Shown: piece after piece, positions 53,501 to 63,679 of the stretch
Layout: each line of letters starts with the position of its first letter
How positions within the stretch are numbered: the first letter of the stretch is position 1
Origin: Branchinecta lynchi
Taxonomy: Eukaryota > Arthropoda > Branchiopoda > Anostraca > Branchinectidae
NCBI GenBank assembly: GCA_023053575.1
Contig: JAKZAP010000017.1
Location: 937,501 to 1,001,500 of the forward strand
Direction: 5' to 3'
DNA length: 64,000 nt
Made by a program: the position numbers and the translations under genes
Notes under the pieces: model-generated
The model's database searches: none
Seen by the model: only the letters and a program-made list of their open reading frames with translations
What the model was told of the DNA's origin: nothing

Positions 53501-56500
53501 GCCTGGTTTCGGGTTTAGTTTTTTCTTCTGCGATCGTTCACTGTTAGTACACTTCTGCTCTAAGTTTTACTGTAAAAAAGACTGAGTTACAGTTTTAGGC
53601 CTGCAAAAGTTTTGCTTCACACCATTTTATTAGTCCATTCCAGATACTTTATTACCTTAACCTTAATGCTGAATCGATCAATAGTTCTAAGTGCATTGTT
53701 GATGAGATTTCTAACTCAGATCAGTTCACTCAAAATTTCTTAGAGTTATTTAGAGGCGAAAGCCTCTTCTCTTGCTTTGTATTATTATTATTATTAAATA
53801 AATTACCTTAAATCGCACTTCCAGCGAGGTAACAGGTTTCATAACTAAAACGAAGTACGTCAAACTTCAGTGAAACTAAACCGAAACTACATCCGAAATA
53901 ACGCAACTCTAGCGTTAAAACCCGTTTTCGGACTTACCAGTGCCGTTTTATCTTTTCTTTCTTACACCAGTGCAGACCCAACCGACCCATTTCCTTCAAC
54001 TACTACATCTTTCTTTTCTTCTCACTTTTTTTCTTTTAAACCCACGTAGTCTATTTTTGTATTTATTCTCATCACTTTATCTTTTGGGCTATCGCTCTTT
54101 GACGTTAATGTTTTTTATTTTTGTAATAATTTTCTTTTTAGGAATTTGTTACACGTGTGGCAAAAAGGTGACCGGGGTCGGACAGGCGTGCCAAGCTATG
54201 GGTAACTTGTACCACACCAGCTGTTTCATATGTTGCTCCTGTGGAAGGGTATTGAGGGGCAGAGCATTCTATAACGTGCGAGGGCAGGTGTACTGCGAGG
54301 AGGATTATTTGGTAAGTTTAAATGGTTGTTCTGTGGACTGTCAGGAGTTTCATGAGAGATAACACAAGGATGCGCGGTTGACAGCACTTGGGATGTTATC
54401 AGTTATGATTTTGTAAATGTTATGCGTCACACATCAACAAGGGTCGATAAACCGCCGAAAAAGCATTTGCTGACTTTTCCGATAAGATAAAATTTTAGAT
54501 AAGATTTATTCCACTAAAAGCACAGATACCATGGGAAAAAAATAAACAAACAAAAACCAAATAAATGCTAACTATTTTACATATTCCTCTACAGGAACCT
54601 TTCTTTGTGGCTCATCGAAATCGAAAGGAATCTTCCCAACTTTTCAATATCACCAAATAGTTTACTTCCCATTACTTTTACCAATCAATCCTCCCCCCAA
54701 TAACTAACAGCAAAATTTCCCCACGAAGATCTGAAAGCTCAGGGCATACTCGCATTACGTGAAAATATTTTCATCCAATTGTCCGCATACTGGGCAAAAG
54801 TAACAATAAAAAAAGTAGACAATAAAAAATCAGCAGATTTTTTTTGTGGTGTTTTGTCTCTTTTTGCAATTACAATTCATATTGTATTTACAAACAAAAA
54901 ATAGTGCTGCACATGTCAATACAGTTAAAAAGATCAACCAAGGGATATATTTACATTAACTTATGATTCATTCAGGGTTGGTCACCAAAAGTAACTTCGT
55001 ACACCCTGGAAAGTAACCCAAAAGTATCTCAAAGTAACCGAATGTAACCCAATGCAACGTAACCCAAAGTAACCCAATGTAACCAAAAATAACCCAAAGT
55101 AATCCTGAGTAACCCAAAGTATCCTGAAGTAACTCGTACACCCTGGTTCTTGGTGACCAACCGTGGTGAGTTATATATAGGCTACCATTCACGGTTTAAA
55201 ATACAGTTCATCAAAATACGAGCGCGAAATAAAATGATTCTTGTATGCATACAGCTTCAGTGCGTAACTTTTGAAGATCAAGGCGACAAGCTAAAAGCTT
55301 AACGCTAAATAAAATAATAATAATAACAGCGAACATCCTAGGTGTGATCTGTCGAAACTGCTCATCCTTGTTTGGTCAATTATGAATCTTCTGAAAGTGT
55401 GACCGTTGCGAAACCTTAAATAACCTTAAATTGCAGCTTGCAGGAAAATAAGGATCACCGGTAGAATTCGCTCCATAGTTGACTGTATGAGTCGTCTGTA
55501 TGATGCTTTGTTTGTTTAAGGTAAGGTACAATTTTAATGGCAAATATAAATAAACCTGGTGTTTCTCAAAAGCATCAGACATGCCAGTGGCATAAAAAAC
55601 GACGCTTCACTAATTCTGATGGGTTTGTAAATATTATTAATCACATCAACACTAAAATGTAAGGACAACACGAGAATTTACGACAACAGACATATGACAT
55701 ATGTTTAGTCGTGAAAACATCACATGTTGATACTGGTATCATCGGCATCCCATTCCAGCTTCCACTCGGCCTCGTCCCACTCCTCATTAACGGATTTTTT
55801 GAAAGATTCAACTGTTTCACTTTACTGTTTTTTCGGAGAGGGAATTCCAAAGAGACATTGTTCTGGTAGAGAAGAATTCAATTCAGTTCAGTTTCCTTTA
55901 TTTAACGGTTTTTGAAAACCATAAAAAACAAAAATAAGACACGCAAAACCAACAATAGGATACACTAAACTAAAACAATCAAGTTAAACAGGCTCCAGGT
56001 GGAACCTGGGTCACCCGCAGAGACCGCTTCCATTCCAGCCACACAGGCAGAGACAACCTCAAAAGCTGGGCAGATGCAGCCCGCACAAGTGGATTGGACG
56101 ACCTGAGAATCCTGATATGCAATTGATGTCTGATTCTTGTTGAGGCATGTTTTTTGTTTTCATTATCATCAATAGCGCTGTTTTGATCATCTTTGAGATT
56201 CACAAAGGGCAATATTCCCCCTAGCCTTCAGTATTGTAATGAATCACTAAATGAGTTGTATCACACTATCAGTTTCATAACAGACAACACAAGGATGCGT
56301 GGTTTCAACCGATACTACTGTTATTTGCTTTTCAGTCGTTACGCATTGATACGTTATGCATACAAGAAAAGCCAAAACACCGGCGATAAACATGTACTGA
56401 CTTTTTTGGTTGTCATGTTGATATCGCAAAGGCAGCATATGCTCTTTCAGCGGTATTTCGGCTCTTCCTGGTACTGCCTGTTATGCATAAAATGTCAATG

Positions 56501-59500
56501 CATAACGTTAACGTTGAAACCGCTCATCCTTGTGATACCTCTTATGAAACTTCTAACAGCGTAGGCGTCACGCACGGAACAAAAAAATCAGTATGAAATT
56601 TTGTTTACATTTTTGAAAAAATGTACAAATTAGGTGAGACCAGCGAAGTTATGGCCGTTCTTGATATAGCATCTTCAGGCTCAAGCTAATTGCGCTTAAA
56701 GTGGATACTCCTTCAGCCCAAGGTGCCTGCGAATCATATTTTACGATGCAAAACGGATACGTCAGCTACATCGTATTAGAGTAATTTCGGCCCACTTGGC
56801 AAGGGTCCTCTTCAGGCTCAAGCTATCCTTCTACGACGAGTATCCATCTTAGCTGGAAAGAAGAAGAGCAGACAGGTGATTACAAAACCAAAATGCAGAA
56901 GAATCTCTACCCTTTCGACGACCCAGTCGAACAGTAAAAACAGTAGCCGTGTCAAGAATGAAATCACAGCAGCAGCTTTAAGTTCAACCAATTCTCAAAG
57001 AAGCGGTTAAAAATCAGAAATTAGGAAGAATTCTTAATTGTTTTTCTACAAGTTGGGTTTCCAGCTTGAGCGGCTTGGGACTGAAGAGGAGCCTTGTCAA
57101 GAAGGGCCGAATATATAGCTCAGACCTAGCTTGCACACACAGTCCGAAATTCGCAGTCCGGTGCGAATTTCCTTCTCCGATTATTTCGTTCCGATTTGAG
57201 TAGAAAATATTCTACTTTTCCTGAGCGATTTTTAAACGCATGCGAAATTGTGCTCTGAGAATTGAAAATTATAAGCCCTCTGTTTGATATTTCTAATGTT
57301 TCTACGACCTATTTAATGTCAGCTGCAAAACCATGTTTGTTAGAGAAAGATCTTGGGCCTTGACTGTAGTGTCTACTGAATGCAAGCATAGGCAAACTTA
57401 AATGTTGACTAGGCTATATCTACAGGAGGTCTGAATATTTTTACAGCTTATCTTTTTACAGTCAAACAGCGACATGTCATACATTTGCTGCAATAAAAGA
57501 AAAATAATGACCAATCAGAGCAGTTTCTTAATTGCATCTTTGTTTGATACTCCTCAGAACTGTTCAAAGTAACATAGGCTACAAATAAACAATATACAAT
57601 AGACATTTTTAATGAACAGAAAATTTGCAAACATTCGGCAATCAATCAGCATCATCTGACGGTAGACTAAGCAGTGGATTTTTCAAATATGGGTCCAAGT
57701 TTCTTGTTGGAATTTCGTTTTATCTGAAAAACCTGTCGGGCACAGTGACGCGAATTTGGGATGCGCGTTTTCGCGTGCGGGATCTTACCGGACTGTGTGT
57801 TCACTTAGCTTAATACAATGTACCTGACGTATCCGTTTTGCATCGTCAAATATGCGCTTAAAGCATTGGCTGTGCCACTACATATTTGTTGGGTAGACTG
57901 CGTGTCCGGGTCGGAACCCCCCAGCTGGCAGTTTACAGATGTTTTGCAGGTATTTCTGCGGCGTTAGGCATGTACACCTTTAAAAGCTGTAAGGTTTTTA
58001 AAGGATCGATTCCCCTTCCGTCTCCTCAGTTCGTAAATTATTTCAGTGGCCAGTCAACCGGGAAATTGCACGGTCTGCGGAAGCGAAAGAAAGGTCTGAG
58101 CGGATCGAAGATTCTTCGTCCGGCCATTGTTACAGAAACGGTTCCAGACACGCAACAGTCGCTCCCAGTAATCCCAATACAATACAGGAAAATGGGCGGA
58201 AAATAATAATAATAATAACGCTTGTTTATTGAGCCAAAAGGCCATACTAGATTTAATACACGGTACACTTCACACCACCTCCTTCGCATTTACCTTGTGT
58301 TCATTCGCCCTTCCCTTGAATACTGCTGTCCGGTATGGCATTTCGGTTTAACACGGGAGCAGTCGGAACGCCTCGAGAGGATCCAGTACCGATCTTTACT
58401 AATAGTATCAAAGTCCCCCAAAATCCCGTATATTTCCCTTCTTAACGAGTTTGGTCTCGCATCTTTGTCAAACCGTAGACACCAACTTTCTACCAAGTTT
58501 GGTGAACAACTACTGGAAGACCCCAACCATTGGCACATCCTTCCCCCTTCCCACATTCCCGACCGCATAAGGGCACAGAGAATGGCAGCACAACCAATTC
58601 CTAAGCTCCAACCCATTCGGGCAATTCATGCGCGGTACGAAAGAACTTTTGTCCCCTCCTTTGTGAGTTTTTTCAACGCGAAATTTTAAATTCTTTTCCT
58701 CTTTTTTATATTAATTATTGAATTTTTAGCGTTTTAATTTGTTGCAATCCTTGTTCTTGTGTAATTATTGAATATTTGACTATGTCAAAAGCGCAATTGT
58801 ATATAGTTATGTTTGACGAGATAACAAATATTCGGTTATTTGTTAATACCGTAAGGAATGTTTTTATCGAATAATAAAGATTGATTGGTTGATTGACAAA
58901 TAAACTATCACACCTGTAGAAATAAATGCTACATAACTAAGCAAAACTTTCATTCCTGAGACTAAATCCTTTACTCACATATTTACAAACATCTACGATA
59001 CATTTGGGGTTCGTCGGTCTCAGGATACGGGGAAGCGATACCAACCCACCCCCAGAAAATTTTACTCTCAAACGCGAAAGCTATTGGCTTGGAGCTGGGA
59101 CCAAGTTCTATATACCTATCGGTATGCACCGATCCGAAAAGATTTTTTTCTTGAACAACCATGTCCGACATTGTACATCCTAGGTCGTCGCAAAAAGGAT
59201 TTTCATCTGTCGGTTCTGACTTTTGTTCCCCCCCAAAACGGCAATATTTTATTATTTCTTTGACACCTGTTTCAGTTCGTTTGGGATAAAACTCAAATTA
59301 GTCTATATGTGGGATCCGGACGTTGAAAACAAATTGTCATTTCTTTTATTTTCAGTATTCCGGTTTCCAACAAACGGCAGAAAAATGTGGCGTCTGCGGT
59401 CATCTTATTATGGATATGGTAAGTTGCGGCAATTAAATTTATCTACTTATATATATATATATAGTTTATTTCCCATCGAAAACAAACAGATGGACTATAA

Positions 59501-62500
59501 GAGAGAAAAAGATACGAAAAACAGAAAACGTTATATATCTATACATAACTGATAAACAATACAACAAATTTACAAAGACGGACACACCTACTGCTTCAGC
59601 ACAGAAGCCCAAGGGTGGGAAGCAACTTTAGAATTATGGCGAGCTATTTGGGCTTCTAGTACCGAATCTGGATCTGCCACTTTATAAATTTTCGTAATAA
59701 AAAGGTTACTGCTACGATTACTTAGGCTTCGCGTTCAGTTATTAAATATTTTGCTTCACCCACATCGTGTTCGGTGTTGCCCGACGAATTATACAAATGC
59801 AGCCAAACTGCGATCCGAAAGTTTGGATTGTGGCTATAGCCCGAAGATGGCCCGTGCAAGAATTGTGAGCTTCGAAGACTACGACTGCTTCATTCAGCCT
59901 AGACTTGATGCAAAAAATGAACAAGTCAGTCACGGAGGCGGTGTCGGAATAATCTGCAAAACAAGTATTCCGAAAAGACAATTATTTCCCCCTATTTACA
60001 AAGAAATGGAGATAGAAATTATCTGGCTGTGGGCAAGACCAAAAATGTTACCCTACGTCCTCATTGATCGTCGGAGTCCTCTATTTCCCGCCAAAGGGCA
60101 CGTTTCGGAAGAACCTTATGACATATTTGCAGTTCTGCCTTGACTGCTTCCAGACTAAATACCCACTAGCAGGTATCATTCTAACCGACGATTTCAATGA
60201 CGTCAAACCAGAGTGGGTGGAAAAAACCTTATTACTGAGACAGGTCGTTAAAGTACCGACAAGGGGAAAGAACACGCTTGACCTGATTTTTACGAAACTG
60301 AGTGAACTATATGATGCACCTGAAACCACAAGCTCTGTTGGAATGAGTGATCACTTAACGGTTCTTTGGAGACCAAAGTCGTTCATGCCGGTTCCTGAAA
60401 AGAAAAAAATGTCATTTCGTTCTTACAGTGAAACTGCCGTAAAAGACTTCAGGTCCGCATTGCCTTCCTCTAACTGTACGCAGCTATATAAATTTACAGA
60501 CTCAGAAACTATGACAGACCAGTTCTACGATCAATTGAATTTGCTGTTAAAAACTAAGTTTGTGACTCCAAACCTTAAGCCATGGATAAGCGACGAGATC
60601 AAGTCCTCGATTCAGGAAAGAAATGATTCATATGAAAAAGGGCTCAAAGCAAAACGGCTATGGAACCTTATTATTAAGAAACTAAAAAAAGCAAGAAATC
60701 AATATGGTTCTATTGCACTTAAAAAACTTGATAAAACTGAACCTAGTAAATTCCATGGTGCGGTCAAGCAGCTGATGGGCAAAGAGAAGAAGATGCTGGT
60801 ACTAAGGGATGAAGGAGGAGAAAAAATATCGGCTGACACCATCACCCTGCATTTTGCAACAATTTGCCGAAAGCATCCTGGTCTTTGCCTGACCTCCCAC
60901 CCGTTTCTGAAATCCCAGTCGTGGAAATTGGCGAAGTTTTCGAAGCCCTATCGAAGCTTGACGATCGAAAAGCTTCACTCCCCGGAGAAATCCCAGCCAA
61001 ACTAGTCAAGGTGTGTGCCGATTTCATATAGCAGGACCATTTACAGCTGTGATCAACCAGTGCTTGGTTGAGGGAAAATTTCCTAGAAGACTGAAAACTG
61101 CTACGATAACGCCAATCCCCAAAAAACAGTCTCCAAAGTCATTCAGTGACCTAAGGCCCATATTTGTTACGTCGGTTTTCCCAAAAATCTTTGAGAGTCT
61201 CATTTGTAAATGGTTGCGCGAACAGATTGAAACTGACCCTAGAGAATACGGATTCCGTCCCGAATTCAGCACAGTCTATTACCTTGTAAAGTTTCTGCAT
61301 GACGTACTTGACCACCTTGATAATGATGGAGCTTTCGGAAACTGCATCGTAGCTGATTTCATCAAGGCCTTCGACTACCTCGACCATCTCACACTCATTA
61401 CAGAAGCCGAGACAATGGGAGCTACAAAGTTTCCAATCCGGATGTTGGCAAGTTTCCTATCTGAGAGGCGGCAGTCGGTGCGGCGTCAGGACGGGGAAGT
61501 GTCTGAACTTCTAGCGATTAAATGTGGAGCTCCTAAAAGAACGAAAATTGGACCGATGGCATTCTTAATGGTCATAAACAGGTTGATGGTCGATTTTCAG
61601 TATCGATACAAGTTCGCTGATGACCTCTTACTTTCTGTAATGAGGCTTCTATCAGACTCTCCGACATCAAGTCTTGTTAGACGTGTCCTTCATGGGCTAA
61701 GGTCACAATCTGATCAGTTCAAACTTGGTATCAGCCATGAAAAGAGCACCACCCTCCGCATCAGTTTTCTGAAACGAGAAGAACCACCCATCGAGGAAGA
61801 CCATCTTTCATCGAGTAAATCCGTCAGAATCCTAGGTGTCATGTTTACTGACGATTACGCTGGAATAGCCATGTGGATTACATAACCGGCAAAGGCTCCC
61901 CTCTCTTGAACGCTTTTAGCTACTTACGACGATTTGGACTCTCAATTGAGTCGCTCCTAAGCTGTTACAAGACTTACGTCCGGCCTGTAACCGAGTACGC
62001 TTGTATGCATGCATCTCTAACTATTGACCAGAGTGACAAATTGAGTCAATACAGAAACGGGCGTGCAAAATTATTCTTGGACCCTCGTACACTGACTACA
62101 ATACAAGTCTTTCAAAACTGAATCTGATGACACTGAGCTAGCGAAGCCATCAGCTCTTGAAGAATTTTGGGATGACTCTGTTGAATTCCGATCATCATCT
62201 TGAAATAGTTACAAGTTTTCAAAAGAGTAGACAAGAGAAAAAAAACCGTGGATCAGAGAATCTCAAACACCAACTATTAGAAATGCCTCCAGCTGCTTCG
62301 TCGGATCGTTTTCTCAAGTCTTTGGTGCCGTATTTCGTGAAACATTTTAATTCGATACAACAAAATGACTTCCAATTGTAAATATTTGTGAGGTATTGTT
62401 GACCTAGGCTAATTGTATATATTGTCATTTTATAATTGTAGATATATAGTTACCGATTAGTTTAATATTTTATGAATTGATCATTTTTATTTATAGTTAT

Positions 62501-63645
62501 TTATTGAAGTTTATTTATATTTATACGTACCGTTTAAATGTTACCGCCAGAAGTAAATGATAAATCAAAAAGGGTTATTATTTTCGCTGACGTCCTATGC
62601 TATTCGTTGTAAAAGAATATTTGGAAAATAAAATGAATTTGAATTTGAGGTGCCGAAATAAACCAGACATTATTTGTCCGTCCGTCCGTCCGTCATTAAG
62701 CACGATAACTCTCGAAGGGAATGAGATATTTTGATGAAACTTGGTGTGAGGATTATTTGGGTCAAGAGTAAGGTCGAGTTCGTAGATGGGCTTTGTAGCC
62801 CTATATTTAGGGGTGGGAGAGGGGGTTTACATTAAGGGGCAAGCAAAATATTTTTAAACAGCTAATGGAATAGTCGATTATGGGGTAAGAAGACATGCTG
62901 AAGACGATGGGGATATCTGGGCCCAGTTGCCCATGAACGGGGGGGGGGAGGTGCAACTTTAAAAACACTTTCCCAGCCCTAGGATCTGCAAGTACAAAGA
63001 ATTTCATCGTCCTATGTTCAGGTCTGGTCAAGTTATGAATACTATTGACTTGGCAATCTGACCCATTTGCCCCTGAACCGGGTGGGGGGTGGGACCCCTA
63101 AAAAGGCACAACTAGACCCCAATACCCACAAGTATACCAAGTTTGAACTTGATACTTGCACGAGCAAAGTAACGTGAACAGTGAGAACCGAAAGCTGAAA
63201 ACTGCTACGGCGTTCGCAATAATGGACTGTTCGAAGGAATACTCCACTAAAAACGACTCAACTAGAGTTAGCTGCTAGTTATTCTTTTATTATTTAAAAA
63301 AGAGACACTTTTTTCCTTGAGTTCGCTTCAACACCGAACGCTTGACACTGGATCGTACGTCACCTGACCTTTTCTCATTGGCTGGGTGTGAGCTGTGTGG
63401 ACGAAGAGAAGGGCTGTAATTGGAGGGTCAGGGCAAAAAAGTTCGAATCCCGTTCGAACCCCGCAAAAGTGCATTTTCATTTTTCCGTCTGTTGCTCACA
63501 ACTTGACTTTTCAGATACTGCAAGCGATGGGGCAGGCGTTCCATCCCGGCTGCTTCCGCTGTTGCGTTTGCAACGAGTGTCTTGACGGTGTCCCGTTCAC
63601 GATTGACGAATCCAACAAAATTTACTGCATTAATGATTTCCACAA
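46535..63645 (+). CDS. Ajuba/LIMD1/WTIP-family LIM scaffold gene, 3' incomplete
   Basis: Five plus-strand exons splice in frame: 46535-47561, 50712-50808, 54142-54311, 59356-59418, 63515-63645. The protein has a long Ser/Pro/Gln-rich pre-LIM region (about 338 residues from the first ATG), a Glu-rich helix, Glu-Glu-Tyr-Phe-Gly immediately before LIM1, then LIM1 and LIM2. LIM3 must lie beyond the window. This order, and near-signature sequences such as [11 protein letters not shown] and Cys-Leu-Asp-Gly-Val-Pro-Phe-Thr, identify the Ajuba group (Drosophila jub; vertebrate AJUBA, LIMD1, WTIP). Members bind LATS/Warts and restrain it in Hippo signalling, work at alpha-catenin-based junctions under tension, and enter P-bodies and the nucleus. 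One gene probably represents the whole vertebrate trio. All introns are GT/AG. Confidence 0.92.
47562..48668. other. Ajuba-family intron, first part
   Basis: Unique AT-rich intron except for a GTTGCG-type TIR element at 48334-48625. No other feature recognised. Confidence 0.4.
48334..48625. mobile_element. TIR element with GTTGCGTTTTTGATCG ends
   Basis: Left end gttgcgtttttgatcgaagt, right end acttcgatcaaaacgcaac. The arms of about 19 bp are inverted with only small differences. attg occurs on both sides. The interior repeats the same theme (cgtttttgaacgccgtcgaa, gtttttacgactccggcg). It shares only the outer GTTGCGTTTTTG with the ccatggtatc MITEs, so the two may be related families. Confidence 0.7.
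48669..50045 (+). mobile_element. Helentron-like repeat, family 2, in ajuba-family intron
   Basis: Head tttttgggatcctttgt, shortened leader, agcacgataactctcgaagg, then about five 130-150-bp units with the (C)CGGACAAGTAGTT / CCGGAAT signature (near 48895, 49030, 49180, 49340, 49480), ending accccatcgcaacctttgctcttg at 50045. The last part is split by a small hAT element (49612-49918). No coding capacity. Confidence 0.65.
49612..49918. mobile_element. Small non-autonomous hAT nested in the family 2 repeat
   Basis: Ends CAGGGGCGTCACG and, inverted, CAGAGGTGTTAC. Flanked by cctgttag and cctgttaa (7 of 8), the expected 8-bp hAT duplication. The 307-bp interior is about nine units of roughly 22 bp around aaaacagtcg-tttt, which opens repetitive frames on both strands, and a C run of about 13 near the right end. 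Confidence 0.75.
50046..50711. other. Ajuba-family intron, second part
   Basis: No gene or clear repeat. A G run of 12 is found near 50590. Ends in the acceptor cctttttgtttcag. Confidence 0.4.
50712..50808 (+). CDS. Ajuba-family exon: acidic helix before LIM1
   Basis: 97 bp, acceptor ttttgtttcag, donor gtatgtata. It encodes [17 protein letters not shown] then Asp/Glu-rich residues and Glu-Glu-Tyr-Phe; the last base begins the Gly codon completed by the LIM1 exon. The same helix plus Glu-Tyr-Phe-Gly lead-in is seen in the family. Confidence 0.9.
50880..51340 (-). mobile_element. CR1-like LINE C-terminal fragment
   Basis: Minus-strand frames 51336-50968 and 51076-50882 encode the C-terminal RT region: [21 protein letters not shown] and Gln-Ser-Glu-Arg-Leu-Glu-Arg-Ile-Gln, then Gly-Glu-Gln-Leu-Leu-Glu-Asp-Pro-Asn. 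A near-identical fragment lies at 58276-58690 on the plus strand. There is a frameshift near 51070 where agatgcgcaa is duplicated in tandem. Confidence 0.8.
51411..52470 (+). mobile_element. Helentron-like repeat, family 2, second copy in the intron
   Basis: Head ttttt/gggatccctaaacg, ggagggatacctgtgac, a (CCGT)n leader, cacgataattctcgaagg, and then 130-145-bp units (near 51710, 51825, 52010, 52135, 52270, 52430). The sequence after 52470 (an AT-rich palindrome tatactatattatagtatag, ATT repeats, then a MITE) may belong to its tail, since aaagtatgacttggtggctg at about 53126 also follows the family 2 copy at 49574. Right boundary uncertain. Confidence 0.6.
52618..53080. mobile_element. MITE with GTTGCGTTTTTGC-type terminus, copy 3
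   Basis: Left end ttgcgtttttgctgatacc then atggtatc, right end gataccatggtatcagcaaa then aacgcaac, long inverted arms. Internal units alternate ccacgataactgcaaaaac and gaccgtggtatcagatacc, each itself palindromic. The longest of the three copies (about 460 bp). Confidence 0.7.
53081..54141. other. Ajuba-family intron before LIM1, with a LINE-like 3' end
   Basis: Hairpin gcatattatgc near 53105; a stem-loop agaggcgaaagcctct at about 53751-53766 followed by TTA repeats, probably the 3' end of a LINE or SINE (a relative sits at about 52554-52620). A short open segment at 53362-53417 flanked by possible splice sites does not fit the phase of the flanking exons and is not called. Confidence 0.4.
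54142..54311 (+). CDS. Ajuba-family exon: LIM1 domain
   Basis: 170 bp, acceptor tttctttttag, donor gtaagtttaa. It encodes a whole LIM domain: Cys-Tyr-Thr-Cys, His-Thr-Ser-Cys, Cys-Cys-Ser-Cys and Cys-Glu-Glu-Asp supply the eight zinc ligands. The block [11 protein letters not shown] and Ala-Phe-Tyr-Asn-Val match the Ajuba/LIMD1 LIM1 closely. Ends on a full codon (Leu). Confidence 0.95.
54348..55385. mobile_element. Probable foldback element, interrupted, relative of 56272-56550
   Basis: Left arm gtttcatgagagataacaca then aggatgcgcggtt at 54348; right arm aactgctcatccttg ending in ttatgaatc at about 55385 is its rough inverse. The arms match those of the intact element at 56272-56550. The interior has grown to about 1 kb and includes the 187-bp element at 54976-55162, probably inserted later. 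Confidence 0.45.
54976..55162. mobile_element. 187-bp inverted-repeat element with GTAACCCAA tandem core
   Basis: Ends GGTTGGTCACCAA and TTGGTGACCAACC are perfect 13-bp inverted repeats. Just inside is a direct pair, tcgtacaccctgg (about 54996 and 55134), and between them about ten degenerate 11-bp units of the form aaagtaaccca/atgtaaccca. Confidence 0.8.
55880..56190 (-). mobile_element. LINE B-like 3' fragment
   Basis: Minus-strand frame 56212-55979 ends with [18 protein letters not shown], closely like the C-terminus of the LINE B2 ORF2 (Ser-Gln-Asn-Pro-Leu...Leu-Pro-Ile-Trp-Leu-Ser-Trp). An AATAAAGGAAACTGAA tail follows at about 55886-55900. Severely 5'-truncated. Confidence 0.6.
56272..56550. 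mobile_element. Foldback/MITE with 38-bp terminal inverted repeats
   Basis: Left arm gtttcataacagacaacaca then aggatgcgtggtttcaac; right arm gttgaaaccgctcatccttg then tgatacctcttatgaaac. The arms are about 80 percent complementary. The inner sequence also contains ttgatacgttatgcata-type and aatgcataacgtta-type inverted pieces. No coding function. Confidence 0.75.
58203..58275 (-). mobile_element. LINE tail fragment
   Basis: On the minus strand this reads ...ggccttttggctcaataaac then aagcgttattattatt, an AATAAA followed by a (TTA)n tail, the look of a LINE 3' end. Only about 70 bp before it is interrupted by the plus-strand fragment. Confidence 0.4.
58276..58890 (+). mobile_element. CR1-like LINE 3' fragment with ATTG-repeat tail
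   Basis: The frame to 58689 encodes the RT C-terminal region ([17 protein letters not shown]) through to a natural stop after Pro-Ser-Phe-Val-Ser-Phe-Phe-Asn-Ala. A 3' UTR follows with gttaataccgtaaggaatgt, AATAAAGATTGATTGG at about 58872, and an ATTG-type tail. Same family as 50880-51340 and the tail at 63680-64000; a more distant relative of LINE A. Confidence 0.8.
59356..59418 (+). CDS. Ajuba-family exon: LIM1-LIM2 junction
   Basis: 63 bp, exactly 21 codons, acceptor ttttattttcag, donor gtaagttgcg. It encodes [21 protein letters not shown], the first zinc pair of LIM2 and the signature linker of the family. Too short to appear as an ORF with its own start. Confidence 0.95.
59419..59739. 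other. Ajuba-family intron before the CR1-like LINE
   Basis: A TA microsatellite at about 59449-59462; otherwise featureless AT-rich intron. Confidence 0.4.
59740..62640 (+). mobile_element. CR1-like LINE, nearly complete ORF2, frameshifted
   Basis: Plus strand. Endonuclease in frames 59751-60143 and 60064-61005 ([23 protein letters not shown]). RT at 61013-61885 ([34 protein letters not shown]). C-terminal frames are 61873-62121 and 62157-62381. The 3' UTR ends aataaaatgaatttgaattt at about 62638. Three or four frameshifts; the Gly-Asp-x-Asn box reads Thr-Asp-Asp-Phe-Asn. No ORF1 is visible. Same broad clade as LINE A, separate family. Confidence 0.8.
62665..62930 (+). mobile_element. Helentron-like repeat, family 2, short copy
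   Basis: A (CCGT)n leader at 62677-62692, agcacgataactctcgaagg, gatgaaacttggtgtgagga and the start of one internal unit (ggggtaagaagacatgctga at about 62883), after which it diverges. Head missing. Confidence 0.6.
62931..63514. other. Intron before the LIM2 exon
   Basis: Two G-rich inserts (63 percent G runs near 62940 and 63082) flank gttgcccatgaacggg/tttgcccctgaaccggg, a degenerate duplication. No gene; ends in the acceptor gacttttcag. Confidence 0.4.
63515..63645 (+). CDS. Ajuba-family exon: LIM2 main part
   Basis: 131 bp, acceptor acttttcag, donor gtgagtaac. It encodes [29 protein letters not shown] and Tyr-Cys-Ile-Asn-Asp-Phe-His, completing LIM2; the last two bases begin a Lys or Asn codon. 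LIM3 and the end of the protein are outside the window. Confidence 0.95.
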
Positions 63646-63679
63646 GTGAGTAACTGCAAGCCCTTACCGATTATCTCAA

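Larger units (their letters stand above)
54312..59355. other. Ajuba-family intron between LIM1 and LIM2
   Basis: 5-kb intron with foldback and LINE remnants listed separately. The stretches at about 56560-57880 and 58890-59355 contain no recognised repeat or gene; ttcaggctcaagcta occurs twice (about 56666 and 56813), suggesting an old duplication. The frame at 57886-58206 is unrecognised and not supported. Confidence 0.4.

Noticed and set aside
57886..58206. 106-residue plus-strand frame in the LIM1-LIM2 intron
   Set aside because: No known domain and it runs into the LINE tail fragment; probably incidental.
63436..63475. tRNA-like gttcgaatcc sequence
   Set aside because: Resembles a T-arm, but no acceptor, D or anticodon arm can be folded around it.
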